The notes: generated from the sequence alone by a model not told the origin. Positions 35,246-46,520 are shown, counted from the stretch's first letter. The stretch is DNA of 64,000 nucleotides from Plectosphaerella cucumerina (GCA_020746995.1 JAGPXD010000004.1:930001-994000); one strand, 5' to 3'. Program-made: numbers and translations.

Positions 35246-38155
35246 CTCGTGCAGGAACGGAGCGGGGGATGTATCAAAAGGATAGGAAGCCGGTTGTGAT
35301 GATGACGATGACGAACTATGATCAAGGCGGGCAGCAGACAAGGGCTGGCCTGCCGGGAAGGCTTGAAGCACAACAAAATGTAGCACATAATCGAGCTGAA
35401 CATAAACATGCGCACGTGAGCACATACATGCACGATCCCTGATGTCACAATGTAGGCAGGCGGACGAGGCGGTTCTCGACCTGTCAACAAATAGGAGGTT
35501 GGCGCGAGCAGGCGGTGGCCGTCCTGGAGATTGCCATGTTGAGAGAAGGGGCCACTGCACGGCACGCTAGCTGAGGATGGCGGCGCCCGGGACAGGGACA
35601 ATCCGGGGTCGGGGATCCAGGCCCGGGCTCGCTTCCAGACCGCGGCGCTGGACATGGAGGCTCCGGGTGAGACAAGGCAAAGACAAGTCTCTCGGTGGTC
35701 CAGGCCAGGCCCTGCATGTGCAATGCAGCGCAAGCGCAGCGGGCAACCTCGTGTTTGTCCGGATCCGACAATCTTTGTCAGAGTCTAGCCAGATCAGCCC
35801 GCGTTTTGGGTGGTGATCCTCGGTCGGCGTCTCTCGCGAGGTGCTCGTCCGCCAAGGTCCGCTCATGAACCGGGATGGCATGGCGGGAGGATCCCAATGT
35901 CGTCACTGGCATCGCGGTCGAAATGAGGCGCATGAGCGGGCCCCGGGGGATGGAAATAGGGTGCCTCTCCAGATGGGACGGGGCCGGATGGGATGGGATG
36001 GGACGAGGTAGGGGGCGGTCGCGTGCTTGGTCATACATAAGTAGCGGCATGTCGGTTGTGCCATTCTGGAGGTCGATTAATTGATTGTCCGAAGGGAAGC
36101 ATGTTGCTGAGATGACGGGACACGGCATCGCATGCTTGTCCTCAACGGGGGCCACGTTCCAAGGGGAGGCCGAGACAAGCGCGGACCCTGGATGCATGAT
36201 GCGAATAGGCAATTTGGGCAATGCCCAGAGTTCGAGGGAGCAAGAAAAGACAGATTTTCCGGCAGCATCAGGAGGACCGTCTCCGGCCGACGACCGATCT
36301 GCACGGCGCTCCGTGCATCGCAGGCGGCGGCCGCGGGGGGCGACTTTTGGAAGAGGTTTTGGAAGACTCCTCGGTGCTGATGCGATGCAATGCTGTGCTG
36401 GCGCTGACTGGGCCTGACTCGGCTCCTCTGCGCGGTGACGACTTTTGGACGAGTGATGCGCTGATCGCCCTGGAGTGAACTTGACCAAGACCCTGACTCG
36501 TGCGGGTCGGGGGGACCCTGTGGACACTGGACCGGATTGTGGGCTCGGGGGTGGTGCCGTGGGCCCCCCGTCGTTCCAACGTCACTGTCACTCTGACTCT
36601 GTGCTCACGTCACGAGAAGGGACGCAAGCGGACAGGCCGCGGTTTGAGGTTCGCGAGTTTCTGATCGGGTCTGCCTTCGACGGCCATCCCGAGACGAGTG
36701 CCGTGTGCTGTCGATATGTAAGCCTTTTCGATTGCCCGAGTTTCTTGTGGCGGAATGGCCCGTCGGCGAAGAAGATCGAAGAACAGGTCTCGGCGGCTGA
36801 AGAATCGAGGCCCGGGAAACCAGAGTTGACCGCACAGCCGTGACGCCAATCGAGCGCCCATCGCCGTTTGCGGTGGCGCGCCGTTGTGGAACTGGTGGAT
36901 GGAAAAGGTACTCAAGTGTACAGATGAAGGTTCTTTCACCTTGCTCTTCCACTTCAGAGACTTGTTCCCTGGCCTAGGCGCCGGAGGACGGTCTGGCGCC
37001 GACGCCGTCTGCTTCCATACGGTTCGACCTGCAGCAAGCCCAGGAGCGGCCGCCCACGCGCCACGTTTCCCACGTCGTCTCTGTGCTGCGCTGTGCTGGG
37101 CGTGGAGTACGAAGAAAGGGGGGCGTGGGCGGTTCCCAGCGGACCCGTCGCTGGGGGTCTTGGCGCCATCGCCAATCGACCTGCAGCGAACCGGGGGGAA
37201 AGGGTGGCCAGGGGACACAGGCGCCGCACGGGGGCACGAGGAGTGACCCGCTCGCTCGCAGGAACAGCGGCGGCGGCAGCGGCAGGAAGGGAGGAGCGAC
37301 CCATCCGCCCGGGCGTGCCTGTAGGGAAGCAGGCAGGCAAGGCCACCTCAGCAGCTGCTACCTAGCCCGTCCGGTGCGGTGCTGCTCTTCGGGAGGCTTG
37401 GGTGCTGAGTGCTTGGGTGCTCCTGCAGGCGCGCCGGTTCGGCGGCCAGCCACTGCATCAGCGCAGCACCTCAGCGGCAGTAGCGACCGACGGGACCTTC
37501 CAAGGTCGGGCACCTCAGGCCCGCGGGTTGATCAGGTGTCCCGGGTCTGGACGCCACAGCGGGTTTGGCCTCCCGTCCTTTGACCAAACCGAGGTGCCCT
37601 CTCATCAGCCAGTCCACGTCTTGCCAATGTCCAGTGTCACTCCTCAGTCCTCACCCACAGGCCACAGCCCGGGCCAGCCCACCCTTGTCTTGTGCATCGG
37701 AGGCGAGCCAGATCCCTGAACCCGACCACGACTGACTGAGGCTACCGACTTATCCACCACCGGGCACCCTTGGTACCGTCACGTCGTACCACGAGCCACC
37801 CAGGCCACCCACCGCCCACCGCCCATCCCATCCCGTCCCGTCCATCGCCCAACTCGGCCGGCCCTGCCTCGCCTCGCCCTCGCCCCGGCTGACACGTATT
37901 AGTCGTCCGTCGCCCATCGGCCGCCTCCTTGTCCTTCCATCTCCGTCCACCCTCCGCCGCCCCCTTCATAACCTCGCCCTCTCCCGTCCTTCCGCTCCCT
38001 CGACCCGCTCCCAACTTCGACCCGTACATACTCGCGCTCTTCGTCTCGTCAACCACATCACCCTCACCTTCGTTCGACGAACCATCCCCATCGGAGACCT
38101 CTCCCAACACACACACTCCTACTACCCTCCCACTCCCCACCACCACACCGCCACC
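35246..38155. other. 2.9-kb GC-rich gene-free interval
   Basis: No ORF with family features. The longest minus-strand one (36610-37218, 202 codons) has arbitrary Arg/Pro-rich composition. A short GGATG tandem repeat sits at about 35986-36003. Region 37740-38155 is pyrimidine-rich (CCCAT/CCCGT runs) and is probably the promoter and leader of the AN1 gene. Confidence 0.45.
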
Positions 38156-38477
38156 ATGCCCGCGAAGAGGATCCGCTGCAACTTCAAGGAGTGCCGCGAC
38201 GCCGCCCAACGCATCGTCGGCGACTGCGGCTTCTGCTCAGGTCACTTCTGTGGCAAGCACCGCCTGCTAGAGGACCACAAGTGCTCCGGCCTCGAAGACG
38301 TAAGCTCGTCCCCCTCGCCCTCCCCCTGGCTGCTCGGCCTCGCCGACGTGCTCATGGATGATGAGACGGGACTTTTGGCTGACATGGCTTCCCCACGAAC
38401 AGTGCAAGAAGCAGTCCCACGAGCGCAACGCCGCACAGCTCGAGTCCGAGAGGACCCAGGTCGTCAGGGGCGTCTAA
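38156..38477 (+). CDS. Small AN1-type zinc-finger protein
   Basis: Exons are 38156-38299 and 38403-38477 with a 103-nt phase-0 intron; 72 aa. The finger is read directly: C8-x4-C13, C23-x2-C26, C31-x2-H34-x5-H40-x-C42 (CNFKEC, CGFCSGHFCGKHRLLEDHKC), the AN1 ligand order. After the finger the protein continues CKKQSHERNAAQLESERTQ and ends. Known of the family: AN1 fingers occur in ubiquitin- and proteasome-linked stress proteins (for example Cuz1/Tmc1 and ZFAND types). At 72 residues it is just the finger and a short helix, so its partner is unknown. Confidence 0.91.
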
Positions 38478-39997
38478 GCACCCCGAACGCCTCCCCCACA
38501 CCCGGCGGCATCTCTCGCCCTTCTCGTCCGACGACGAGGCGGCGGCGGGAGACCCGCCCACGACGCCGCGGCCGCGCGAGCAGACGCTCTGCTCTTTCGC
38601 CACGCGTGCCTCCGCCGACGAGCACCGCCTGCCCGATCATCCCCCTCTCGGCTTGAACGAGAGGACGACCGGCCACGGCCTGCCCTCGAGCGACACAAAG
38701 ACCTGACCGACCACCCCCCTGGGATCGACAGCCCTCGACCGGCGACGATACCGGGCACCGGCCAGGCAAACACTCCAACACCCTCACCTTTCCACCGTCT
38801 ATGGCGCTGCCCTGCCGCAGCGCCCCCGCCGCCTGTTATCCATCGCGTGACCGAGAGACGTCACCCGATGGCATGCGGCGGCCCTCTTCTCTGTACCTCT
38901 AGAGATCTGATTATTACACCTGGCATGGCGTCTCGGGGTTCTGGTTTCTACTTGGGCTATCCTTTGGCGCGCGGCCCATGAGCGGTCGCGCCGGGCCATC
39001 TAGCAATGCAATCAATTCATGAACTACGCTCGATATCTCCTACTATCTAGTGACATACTCCCATGTGAAATGCACATTTAAATCTACAAACCGTAAATGC
39101 CTATTCAAATGCCCCTACATACCCCCTATCCTATGCCGGGCATGCGGTCTCGGCGCTCAGCCCGGGATTGCGACCGCCCCTCGTGACCCGGATCCGAGAT
39201 GAGCGGACCTCGTGATGGTTCTTGGGGGGTTCACCGTTCAATCTCGCACGGCCGGCGCCCCTGGAGAAGGGGAGCGAAACCCTGCCGCCTCCGAACCGTC
39301 GCACCACAGTCCTTCGCACCGACCCGTCGTTCAAGTCAAGTCCTCGTCGAGTCATTCTACATGTGCCACATCACCAACCTGCTGTTCATCGTCGTGGTGG
39401 TGGTACCTCGGCCCGGGCGATTTCGTATTTCGCCATCCGGGCCTCGCCTTGAGTCACTGCACCCAGCCCCTCTCTCCCCCAAGGGTTCTCTTATCTCCGG
39501 TATCGTATCGGCCCCAACAACCCACTTCTCCCGCTACCAGGCATTCCGACCCTGTTCTTGCTAGCGCGCTAGACGGGCGATTAGATTAATGAAAAGGGTG
39601 CAGTGGCATGTGTTGGGAGGGGTGGGTGTCTGAGTAATGCTCGTTCTTTATAACCGGCCTGCCCGGCCTAGGCGATGCAACTGTGCGAGTCAAAAGGTCG
39701 GAGTATTCTCGCCATTGGTAATATTGTGAAGGATCTTATTTACTGGCTGATGCCGTCACCGCTCGGTGGGGCCAGTCGCTGTACAACTCATTGAACACGC
39801 CTGGCTGAGCGTTGGGTATATATCGTGAAAAGCTAGGGCGGTAGAACTTGGGCACTTGTACATGAGGAACAACATGATGGTGATACATCCCCCCCTCCCC
39901 CACGTGCTACGTGGCCGCCACGCAGCGGGGACTTTGATGTTGCAGCCGGCCGGCCCATATGCACGCGTCGTGCGCCTGCAGGGCCCTCGCATCCTGC
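38478..39997. other. Convergent intergenic region between the AN1 gene and nth1
   Basis: 1.5 kb carrying the 3' ends of both genes. The stretch near 39000-39120 is AT-richer than the rest of the window. No protein-like ORF or RNA gene is seen. Confidence 0.45.
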
Positions 39998-41973
39998 TCA
40001 CTCCTCCTTCTTGATTGTCTTCTTGTCGTCGGGCTCGTCCTTGAGGCGCGCCGGGGCGTGTCGGGTATTATCCCGGACGTCGGCGGCAAAGTCGGCGTTG
40101 ATGATACTCGTGGGGGTTTCCGTCTTGATGCCCCGGGTCGAGAGAGCCTCGGACTTGATGCGTCGGTTGTTGAGGCCCGCTGATGTCGTGTCTGGCGAGA
40201 CCTCGGCTTTTACGGACGGTACTGGCCGCTGTACTCTGGGCGGTGGTGCTGCTGCCGGTGACGGTTCGGGTTTGACAGACCTTACCGCCACGTCTGGCGA
40301 GAACTCGGGCTTGATGGACCTTGAAGCTGTCCTGTCGACTTTGACCGGCGGTGCGTCGGGCGAGACTTCCGTTTTGATGGGCCGGGCCGCCCCGGCCGGT
40401 GTGTCGGGTGACGTTTCCGCCTTGACCTGGACTGACTCCGCCTTCATGGTCCTGACCGCGACCGGTGCCGTCTCCGGCCGGCTGCCCCCACTCGTGACCT
40501 CGGCCTCGGCCTCGACCTCCGTCTTGACTTCGGCTTTGACGACTGGTGCAGCTTCAGCCTGGGGCTCGACTTGAGCCCCGGCTTCCCTCTTGACTTCAGC
40601 TTTAACGGCCCCCGGTGCAGCCTCGACATGAGGCTGTACTCGAGTCTCAACTCGAGTCTCGACCTCGCTCTTGACTTCGGCCTTCACAGCGACCGGGGCA
40701 GCCTCAACTGCAGCAACCGCCGCAGTCTCAACCTGAGCCTCAGCTTCCATCTTGACTCCCCTCTCGGCCTTGAACTCCGCCTTGATCTGCGCCTCAAGCA
40801 CCTTCCGCTTATCCGCTCCCGCGCACAACTTCCTCTGACCAAGCTCACACTCCCCGCACCGCTTCGCCCCCGCCTGTGAAGGGCATATCGTCTGTCCCAG
40901 CCCGACGAGCAGCGTGTTGATCTCGCGCCACTTGTCCCGCGGCAGCCACGATTCAAGAGCCACGCGCGTCGCCTCGGGCGTAGACGTCTTGTGCCATCCC
41001 CACATGTTGGTGATACGGTGAACGTGTACGTCCACGCCGATACCCTCGGTCTTGTCCCATGCCGCCGAGAGGCAGAGGTGCGCCATCTTGGGACCCACCC
41101 CGGGGAGGGCCGTGAGACCGGCGATGGTGTCGGGGATGTCGGAGTCGTGGTTGTCGCGGAGGATAACTGCCGCAGCTTTGAGGTATCTGAGACGTTAGCT
41201 GAGGTTCACAGGTCGGGTGCAGCGAGAACCAACTTTGTCTTATTATTGTGGAAGCCGACCTGGCGGATAAGTGCGTTAAGAACAGTAGGATCGACGGCCA
41301 GGACGTTCTCGACATTCAGTCCTGGTGCGGCGCCGGGCGAGTGTGGCGGCAGCTCGGTGTGTAGGCGGTTCATGGCGACGGCGTTAACCGTGTCTTTCGT
41401 CTGGCTCGAGAGCATAAGGGCGACCAGGATGTGGAAGCGCTTGTCGCGAGGGGAAGCATCGGCGGTGAAGAGGCGGTCGCAGCCCATCGTGTCAACCGCA
41501 GCATCTCGCGCAGGGCCTGTCAGGCGCATCTGGCGCACAAGGTTGTACATTTCCTCCCAGTCTGTCGGCGGCTCGACGGTCGGTAGTACGGAGGGCGAGG
41601 CGCCCCTGATGACGCGGGCGGGGAGACGGCGTTTCCGGGCTGGAGTCGTGGCGTCGGGTTCCGTCTTGACGGGGAGCTCTGCTTTCACGGCTGTTTCCGT
41701 TCTCGACGAGACCGAGGTCTCCCTCTTGGTCTTGGCCTCCGCCTTTACGGCGGTGCGGCTTGTCGATGGCCCAGCATCTGCATCCTCCTCTTTCACAATG
41801 CGCCGCCTTTTTCTCGGCGTCGGGCCGGCGATGTCTTCGATATCAGCAACGGGCTCCTCGTAAGCGAACCGCGCAAGTGCGCTCCGTGTGACGCGTCGCG
41901 TCTGCATCGAGTCAAGCTGTTGTACGCGGCCGACCAGCGCGGCCGTCTCGCGGGAGACGCGCGAGCTGCGCAT
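39998..41973 (-). CDS. nth1: Endonuclease III-like DNA glycosylase/AP lyase with a long repetitive tail
   Basis: Exon 1 is 41234-41973 and exon 2 39998-41186; the 47-nt intron (GTTGGT..CTCAG, branch GCTAAC) splits a Lys codon. The protein is 642 aa, about twice the core size. Residues 1-130 are disordered with Lys/Glu motifs. The HhH-GPD core has LPGVGPK with catalytic K280 and VDVHVHR with D299. The iron-sulfur cysteines are C348, C357, C360 and C368 (C-x8-C-x2-C-x7-C). Residues 369-642 are a Val/Lys/Glu/Ala-rich extension full of VKAE, IKTE and VKPE. Known role: excision of oxidised pyrimidines and beta-elimination in base excision repair. The start is the first ATG in frame (MRSSRVSRE); the frame stays open for 91 codons upstream without an ATG. 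Confidence 0.93.
40001..40880 (-). repeat. Degenerate repeat coding for [hydrophobic]-K-x-E motifs in the nth1 tail
   Basis: The segment coding for residues after the Fe-S cluster reads repeatedly as VKAEVKSEVE, VKAEVKREAG, VKAEVKTEVE, then IKTEVSPD, IKPEFSPD, VKPEPSPA, VKAEVSPD, IKSEAL, IKTETP and LKDEPD. I count about 19 hydrophobic-Lys-x-Glu motifs here. At least four more lie in the N-terminal region (VKEE, VKAE twice, VKTE). Confidence 0.75.
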
Positions 41974-42406
41974 GTCCCGGGGTGAGGACGAGGCCGAGGC
42001 TGACAATCGGAGGGGTCGTGAATGGTCGGGAGCTCTGGGGGAGTTGATGGGAGGTGGAGGTCGAGGGAGGGGAGAATTAATTTTGGGGACGAAACGGCGG
42101 CAGTCCGGGCGAGGCGAGGCGAGGCACGTGTGGATTAGTGGCCGAGCCCCTGAGGCTAGTGCGAGTGGCGACCCGAGCCGCCGGGTCCGAGGCCTGAGAC
42201 CCCTGCGAATGGACGCCACGTCTCCACTGGGAGGGAAGGAAGTCAGTCACAGGACGGGAGTGAGGAAGTGGCGATGATGGTGGGCAGTTAAAGTCATTGC
42301 AGTGCCTGAGGCAAATATCTGTATCAAAAAATTCAATTCAATTTCAAGATCGCTTGAAAGATCGCTACGCATACCCAACTCCCATGCGCCAGCCAGCCAC
42401 CCCTAC
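41974..42406 (-). other. nth1 upstream segment with an open, AUG-less frame; lipase 3' flank
   Basis: From 42246 down to 41974 the nth1 frame has no stop codon and no ATG; GTG at 42219 begins ASIRRGLRPRTRRLG, which is Arg-rich and acid-free at first. The rest up to 42406 should be the 3' UTR of the lipase gene. Confidence 0.5.
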
Positions 42407-43870
42407 CTACACCAGGAACTCTTCCTTGAGCCAGTGCTTCAAGACGACCCGCCCCTCGGCGAAAGTCTTCTTGTCCCAGCGCACGATAATGGCAGCATGA
42501 CTGTGTCGGTCCTGGTGGATGTAGACAGGATACTTATGCCACCCAAGAGAGTCAAGATCCTGCACCATCTGGAACTGATCCGGTGCAAGGGCCAGAGTCG
42601 GCTGAGCCGGAGCGGACATCCGTCTCTCCCGGGAAAGGAGCTTCCTCGCGGGCACACCAGCCCCCGCCTCATCATCCTCGTCCGTCTCCGACCCCAGGTA
42701 TTCGTGATCCTGCAGGCTGTTGAGGGCCTCGTAGGCCTCCTCGACCTCCGTGCGGATCTCGTTGATCCACAAGGGGAAGCGGCGGTAATCGTCGACGGCG
42801 ACGCCAGCGAGACCCTTCTCGTGCAGGCGGATGCGTGAGGAGGACCGGACTGTCTGGATGCACGAGTTGGCGAGGAAGGCGACGACGCCGATGGGGACAA
42901 GAACGGCAATGGCGAGGGCCAGGGGCACGCGGCGAAGGAATTGTGCGGCATCTGCCGAGACCGAGGCAAGGCTCAAGGGCGGCGGGGAACTCTTGCCGCG
43001 AGGGGCGACGGGGCAGCGGGGGTCGAGGATGACGTCCTCGTAGCCGTCGAGGTAGTTGAGCCGAAGCTTGGAGATGTTGGCGTAGGGGTCCGTCTTTGCG
43101 ATGCCTGTGGTGTAGTAGACTGCGCTGCGGTCGTTGACGATGTTGGTGTAGAGGGTGCGGCGGCGGAAGCGGCGTAGGCCAGTCATGAAGATCGAGTTTG
43201 GGTCAGAAAGGACGGCAAGGAGGGGGCGGCCGGTGTCGCGGAACTCGTCGATTGTGAAGAGCTGGCGGCCGGACATGGAGAGGGTGCGGGCGCCGAGGAC
43301 GTTCCAAATATGGTTGTGCCAGCCGCGGAGGGGGGTGCGAACACCTAAGTGCGGCGTGGCGAAGGTTGTGAAGTTCTGGGTCAGGTCAACAAACTACAGT
43401 CTTGATAAGGAGCAAGACGGCCTACCATGCACTCGAGGTCATCAAGAAGACCCTTGGCGTGGAGGAGGCCAACGGCGTATCGGGCAACAAGACCGCCGAG
43501 CGAGTAGCCGACGACGCTGAGCTTTGCGATTGCGCCGCCATTGGCTTTGATGGTGCGCAGCTCCTCCTCGATCTCGGCGCAGACGCGCTCGCCGCCGCGC
43601 TCGATGCCGTCATAGGTGAAGCTGCCGCTATTCCTCTTCGCCACGAGGATGTGCACCTTGTCCGCTCCGTGCTGTGCGCGCAGGGACTTGGCGATGTTGG
43701 CCATGTGATTTGGGTTTCCCCAGAGCTGGGGGTTCAGTTAGCGACGATGCCTCTTTACTCGACAGTAGCGCATGCTGCCAGGGATATGGTAGCGCTGGGC
43801 CTAGGCTCACCCCGTGAACGAGCACGCAGAGGTGGTCCGCCTCTGCGGTGCCGCCGGTATAATCCATCAT
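42407..43870 (-). CDS. DUF676-family lipase/serine esterase with one membrane segment
   Basis: Exons in minus order are 43811-43870, 43426-43725 and 42407-43375; introns are 85 and 50 nt, both phase 0; 442 aa. It opens MMDYTGG and LCVLVHGLWGNPNHM (oxyanion loop). The nucleophile elbow is GYSLGG with S95, followed by FTTFATPHLGV, the hallmark of the DUF676 lipases (yeast Rog1/Yor059c/Lpl1 relatives). A hydrophobic stretch at about 270-290 (PLALAIAVLVPIGVVAFLAN) predicts a membrane anchor, which fits lipid-droplet or ER location as known for Lpl1; substrate is not readable. An alternative acceptor 17 nt upstream of exon 3 would be out of phase with family wording or add six residues, so the CCCAG at 43376 is preferred. 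Confidence 0.89.
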
Positions 43871-46025
43871 GAAAGCGTAGTCGTGGGAGATCAGGGACCG
43901 GTCAATCGAGCGTACGGAAAAGGGCAACAACGTTGCTGTTGGAGTTTTGTTTCAGGGAAACGGAGGGAGAAGAGAGGCCAGAGGGGAGGAAACAGAAGGG
44001 GGCGGTCGGGGCGCAGTCAGGTCCGCAGCGGTCCCCGAAGATCTTATCTCCGGGGGCGTTCGCTGCGCTGTGGCCTCTCGTCCCGTCCCTTCAGGTCTTT
44101 TCCCCAGCGGACTCCTTCTCTCTCCGGGGCCGGGCGTGTTTCGCACACGCCTCGCTCAACTACAACGGCTGGGAGTTCTCATTCGCATTCGGCTAATCGT
44201 ATGGGCTGATCGTAGAAGGATCGATAAGCGTCACCACTGGCGAGGCGCAGGGCACGTGGACGATTGCAGAGAGGCCTGAGAGGGTGTGCTGCTGAGCTGG
44301 TTGCCTGATCGGACCTTGGGAATTGTCGGAGCCGAATGGTGAGTGATGACGATGATTTGCGTCTTGCGTGGCCGGCCTCCCGGATGAGCAGACGGCGACT
44401 CCTAAATACTGCGTTCGTCCACCTCAAATGTACGACTCGACAAGGCCTCAAAAGATAGCACGTCCACCTCACCGCCACGATCGGCATGGCTTGTGTCACG
44501 TGCCTCACGTCGTGCGCCCGATAGGAACTTCTGTCCCGCGTCCCCGGGAGACAAACCGACAGGGCAGGCGGCGGGCGGGCTTTTTGTTTGGGTGCATCCC
44601 GCCGATGTTGGCCTCCCTTGCGTGCGGCGGGCACCCGTGTCGCCCTGATAAGCTTCTGGAGGAACGGGAGGGCTTGGAGGGGTACGAGCTGCCAAGGCGA
44701 TATGCTGTGCTATCTACGCTTGGGCTTCGCGGCGTACGGGGGAGTTTGCCTGCCAGAGAAGCCACTGAGATAAGAGAGTGACCGACTCGGAGGTCCATTG
44801 CCGGGGGCGATCTGGAGATGGAGGGCGGGGTTGACTTGGACAGTTGCACTTGTACCCCTGAACCCGGGTCATTGATAAGGATGTGCTGGGGAGTTGGTGT
44901 CCGACGTCACCTAACATCGCGAACTAAACCAAGTCAGTCGAAGACACCAGGGTCGAGCGGGCATAGCACAAACGGTACTTTTAGCTAGGCATCTATATAT
45001 TCAATGTCTCGCTCCTCGAGAGTGCTCGAAAGTGGCAGATAGCAGTGAACGAGGGCGCGTTCTTCGCCGTAGATACGGGAACAGGCGAAACCGCCAGATT
45101 CAGCTGGTTCGAGAGCAATGAAGTGCGTCACATCGTTGACGTTCACGATTCCCGCGCCCTTCCCATTGGCATCGAAAAAGACGTCGAGCCCGGCCTCGTT
45201 GCTCAAGAGGTGATCACCGCAGGAGTAGGGGGTTAGAGAAGTGACCTCCATGTCCCAGAGGCTTGTGGCCGAGTTGCCACTGACGAGAAGGGGCTGGAGG
45301 CGAGCTTGAACGCGTCGTCAACCACCAACCGTACTAGTACTCTGGCCAACCAGAAGCACAAGCTCGTATCGAGGCTAAATGCGGTTGTCGATGCATGGAA
45401 ATCCGGGGTCCCAGGGGAGTATTTGTGGACTTCAGGGGAGGATCAAGTACCTGGTAAGGTAGTCTACCTGTTGGCTCGTACGATTAGATGGCTGCATGTC
45501 CACCTTCAGCCGGTTGGTAGACTTTGGACAGTTGGACAGACGCACAGAAGGGGAACTTCCTCTTTTGGGTATCGCAAAGGCCCAGAACCAGTCGCTCAGT
45601 GGTGTTTCCGTTTATCCGAGCTCATCCTTGCAGTAAATCATTTACCAGGGTCTTCGGCGACGGCCCAACCGCCGCACGTGGAAATGGAAATAGAAGATCC
45701 GCCAGTCACAACCACCTTCGGTCATGCAGTTTGATGGAAAAAATTGTCTGGGCCTTGCGGAAGTCTCCCGAAGCCCATCGTAAGGCTTAGCGAGGTTCTG
45801 TGATCAAGCGCGGCCAAGACTTTGATCAAGCTGCCCGGGCCGAGAACCTTCATGTTGGTACCTGGACCCCTTGGCGTTCCCGTCTTGTACCGTTGCATCT
45901 TCTCATATTGATTCTGTGTTAAATGTGGTGCCCTAGATAGCAGAGACGCCTTCTCACACCTCATCGGTTCATCCTACATTCTACATCTTATACCGAGCCA
46001 AGTCTCGCGACGCCTCATCATCACC
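43871..46025. other. 2.1-kb intergenic region with one possible small ORF
   Basis: The left end is the promoter of the lipase gene. A minus-strand reading frame at 44985-45251 is listed separately. Other ORFs look random. No RNA gene was found. Confidence 0.4.
44985..45251 (-). CDS. Possible small unknown protein or terminal exon (88 codons)
   Basis: An ATG at 45251 opens MEVTSLTPYSCGDHL and the frame ends at 44985; it is open upstream to 45317, so it could also be the last exon of a longer gene. Composition is balanced and protein-like (GLDVFFDANGKGAGIVNV, DVTHFIALEPAESGGF, ALVHCYLPLSSTLEER) with three Cys, unlike the Arg/Pro/Ser-rich chance ORFs elsewhere. I do not recognise the family. 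No signal peptide is visible from this ATG. It could be spurious. Confidence 0.3.
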   Translation of the reverse strand: MEVTSLTPYSCGDHLLSNEAGLDVFFDANGKGAGIVNVNDVTHFIALEPAESGGFACSRIYGEERALVHCYLPLSSTLEERDIEYIDA

Positions 46026-46520
46026 ATGCGCCACCTCAGCGGATTGTCGTCCTCCCTCCTCTTGCTTTCTCTCCCAAAGATCATCCTTGGCGAAATCGAT
46101 TTCATCCGCCCGGATCTCTCCCAGCCCCTCAACTTCACGGAGCCAATCATTATCGAATGGGCATGGGTCGACGGTGACAATCGCACGGATATCAGCGATC
46201 GCTGGACTGAGCTGGACATCAAATTCGTCGTCGGCCCGGCCAAGGGCTCCTCCACCCCAAGGTTCACCGACGACGTCGCAATCAACATCACTTCTTCGCC
46301 GAGCACGTACGAGTGGGACGCCAGCCACATCCCCGCGAGGTTGGAGGAGGAGGGCATCAAGGTGGAAGATGTCGATGTCTCGTTTCAGGGCGAGGCGAGG
46401 AATCCGAACGACAAGACTGTTCCCACTACTGTCTGGGATTCAGGGGCTGGCTCGGTGGGACGCACAGTGAACATTGCTGGCGCTGTCCTGGCTCTGGGAT
46501 CTGCTGCTTGGCTACTATGA
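46026..46520 (+). CDS. Small secreted protein, probably GPI-anchored, Kre9/Knh1-like layout
   Basis: A single exon of 164 aa. Residues 1-22 are a signal peptide (Arg-His, then LSSSLLLLSLPKIILG). The mature part starts EIDFIRPDLSQPLNF and has EPIIIEWAW, the position where Kre9/Knh1-type beta-sandwich domains have an ITW motif. Two N-glycosylation sequons are visible (NFT, NIT) and a third is NRT. The C-terminus ends with a hydrophobic run (NIAGAVLALGSAAWLL) directly after DSGAGS, a plausible GPI omega region. The protein is therefore expected on the plasma membrane or cell wall. The Kre9-like assignment is tentative; the secretion and GPI features are more certain. Confidence 0.65.
   Translation: MRHLSGLSSSLLLLSLPKIILGEIDFIRPDLSQPLNFTEPIIIEWAWVDGDNRTDISDRWTELDIKFVVGPAKGSSTPRFTDDVAINITSSPSTYEWDASHIPARLEEEGIKVEDVDVSFQGEARNPNDKTVPTTVWDSGAGSVGRTVNIAGAVLALGSAAWLL

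Noticed and set aside
36610..37218. 202-codon minus ORF in the 35-38 kb gap
   Set aside because: No domain, no signal peptide and random Arg/Pro/Ser-rich sequence.
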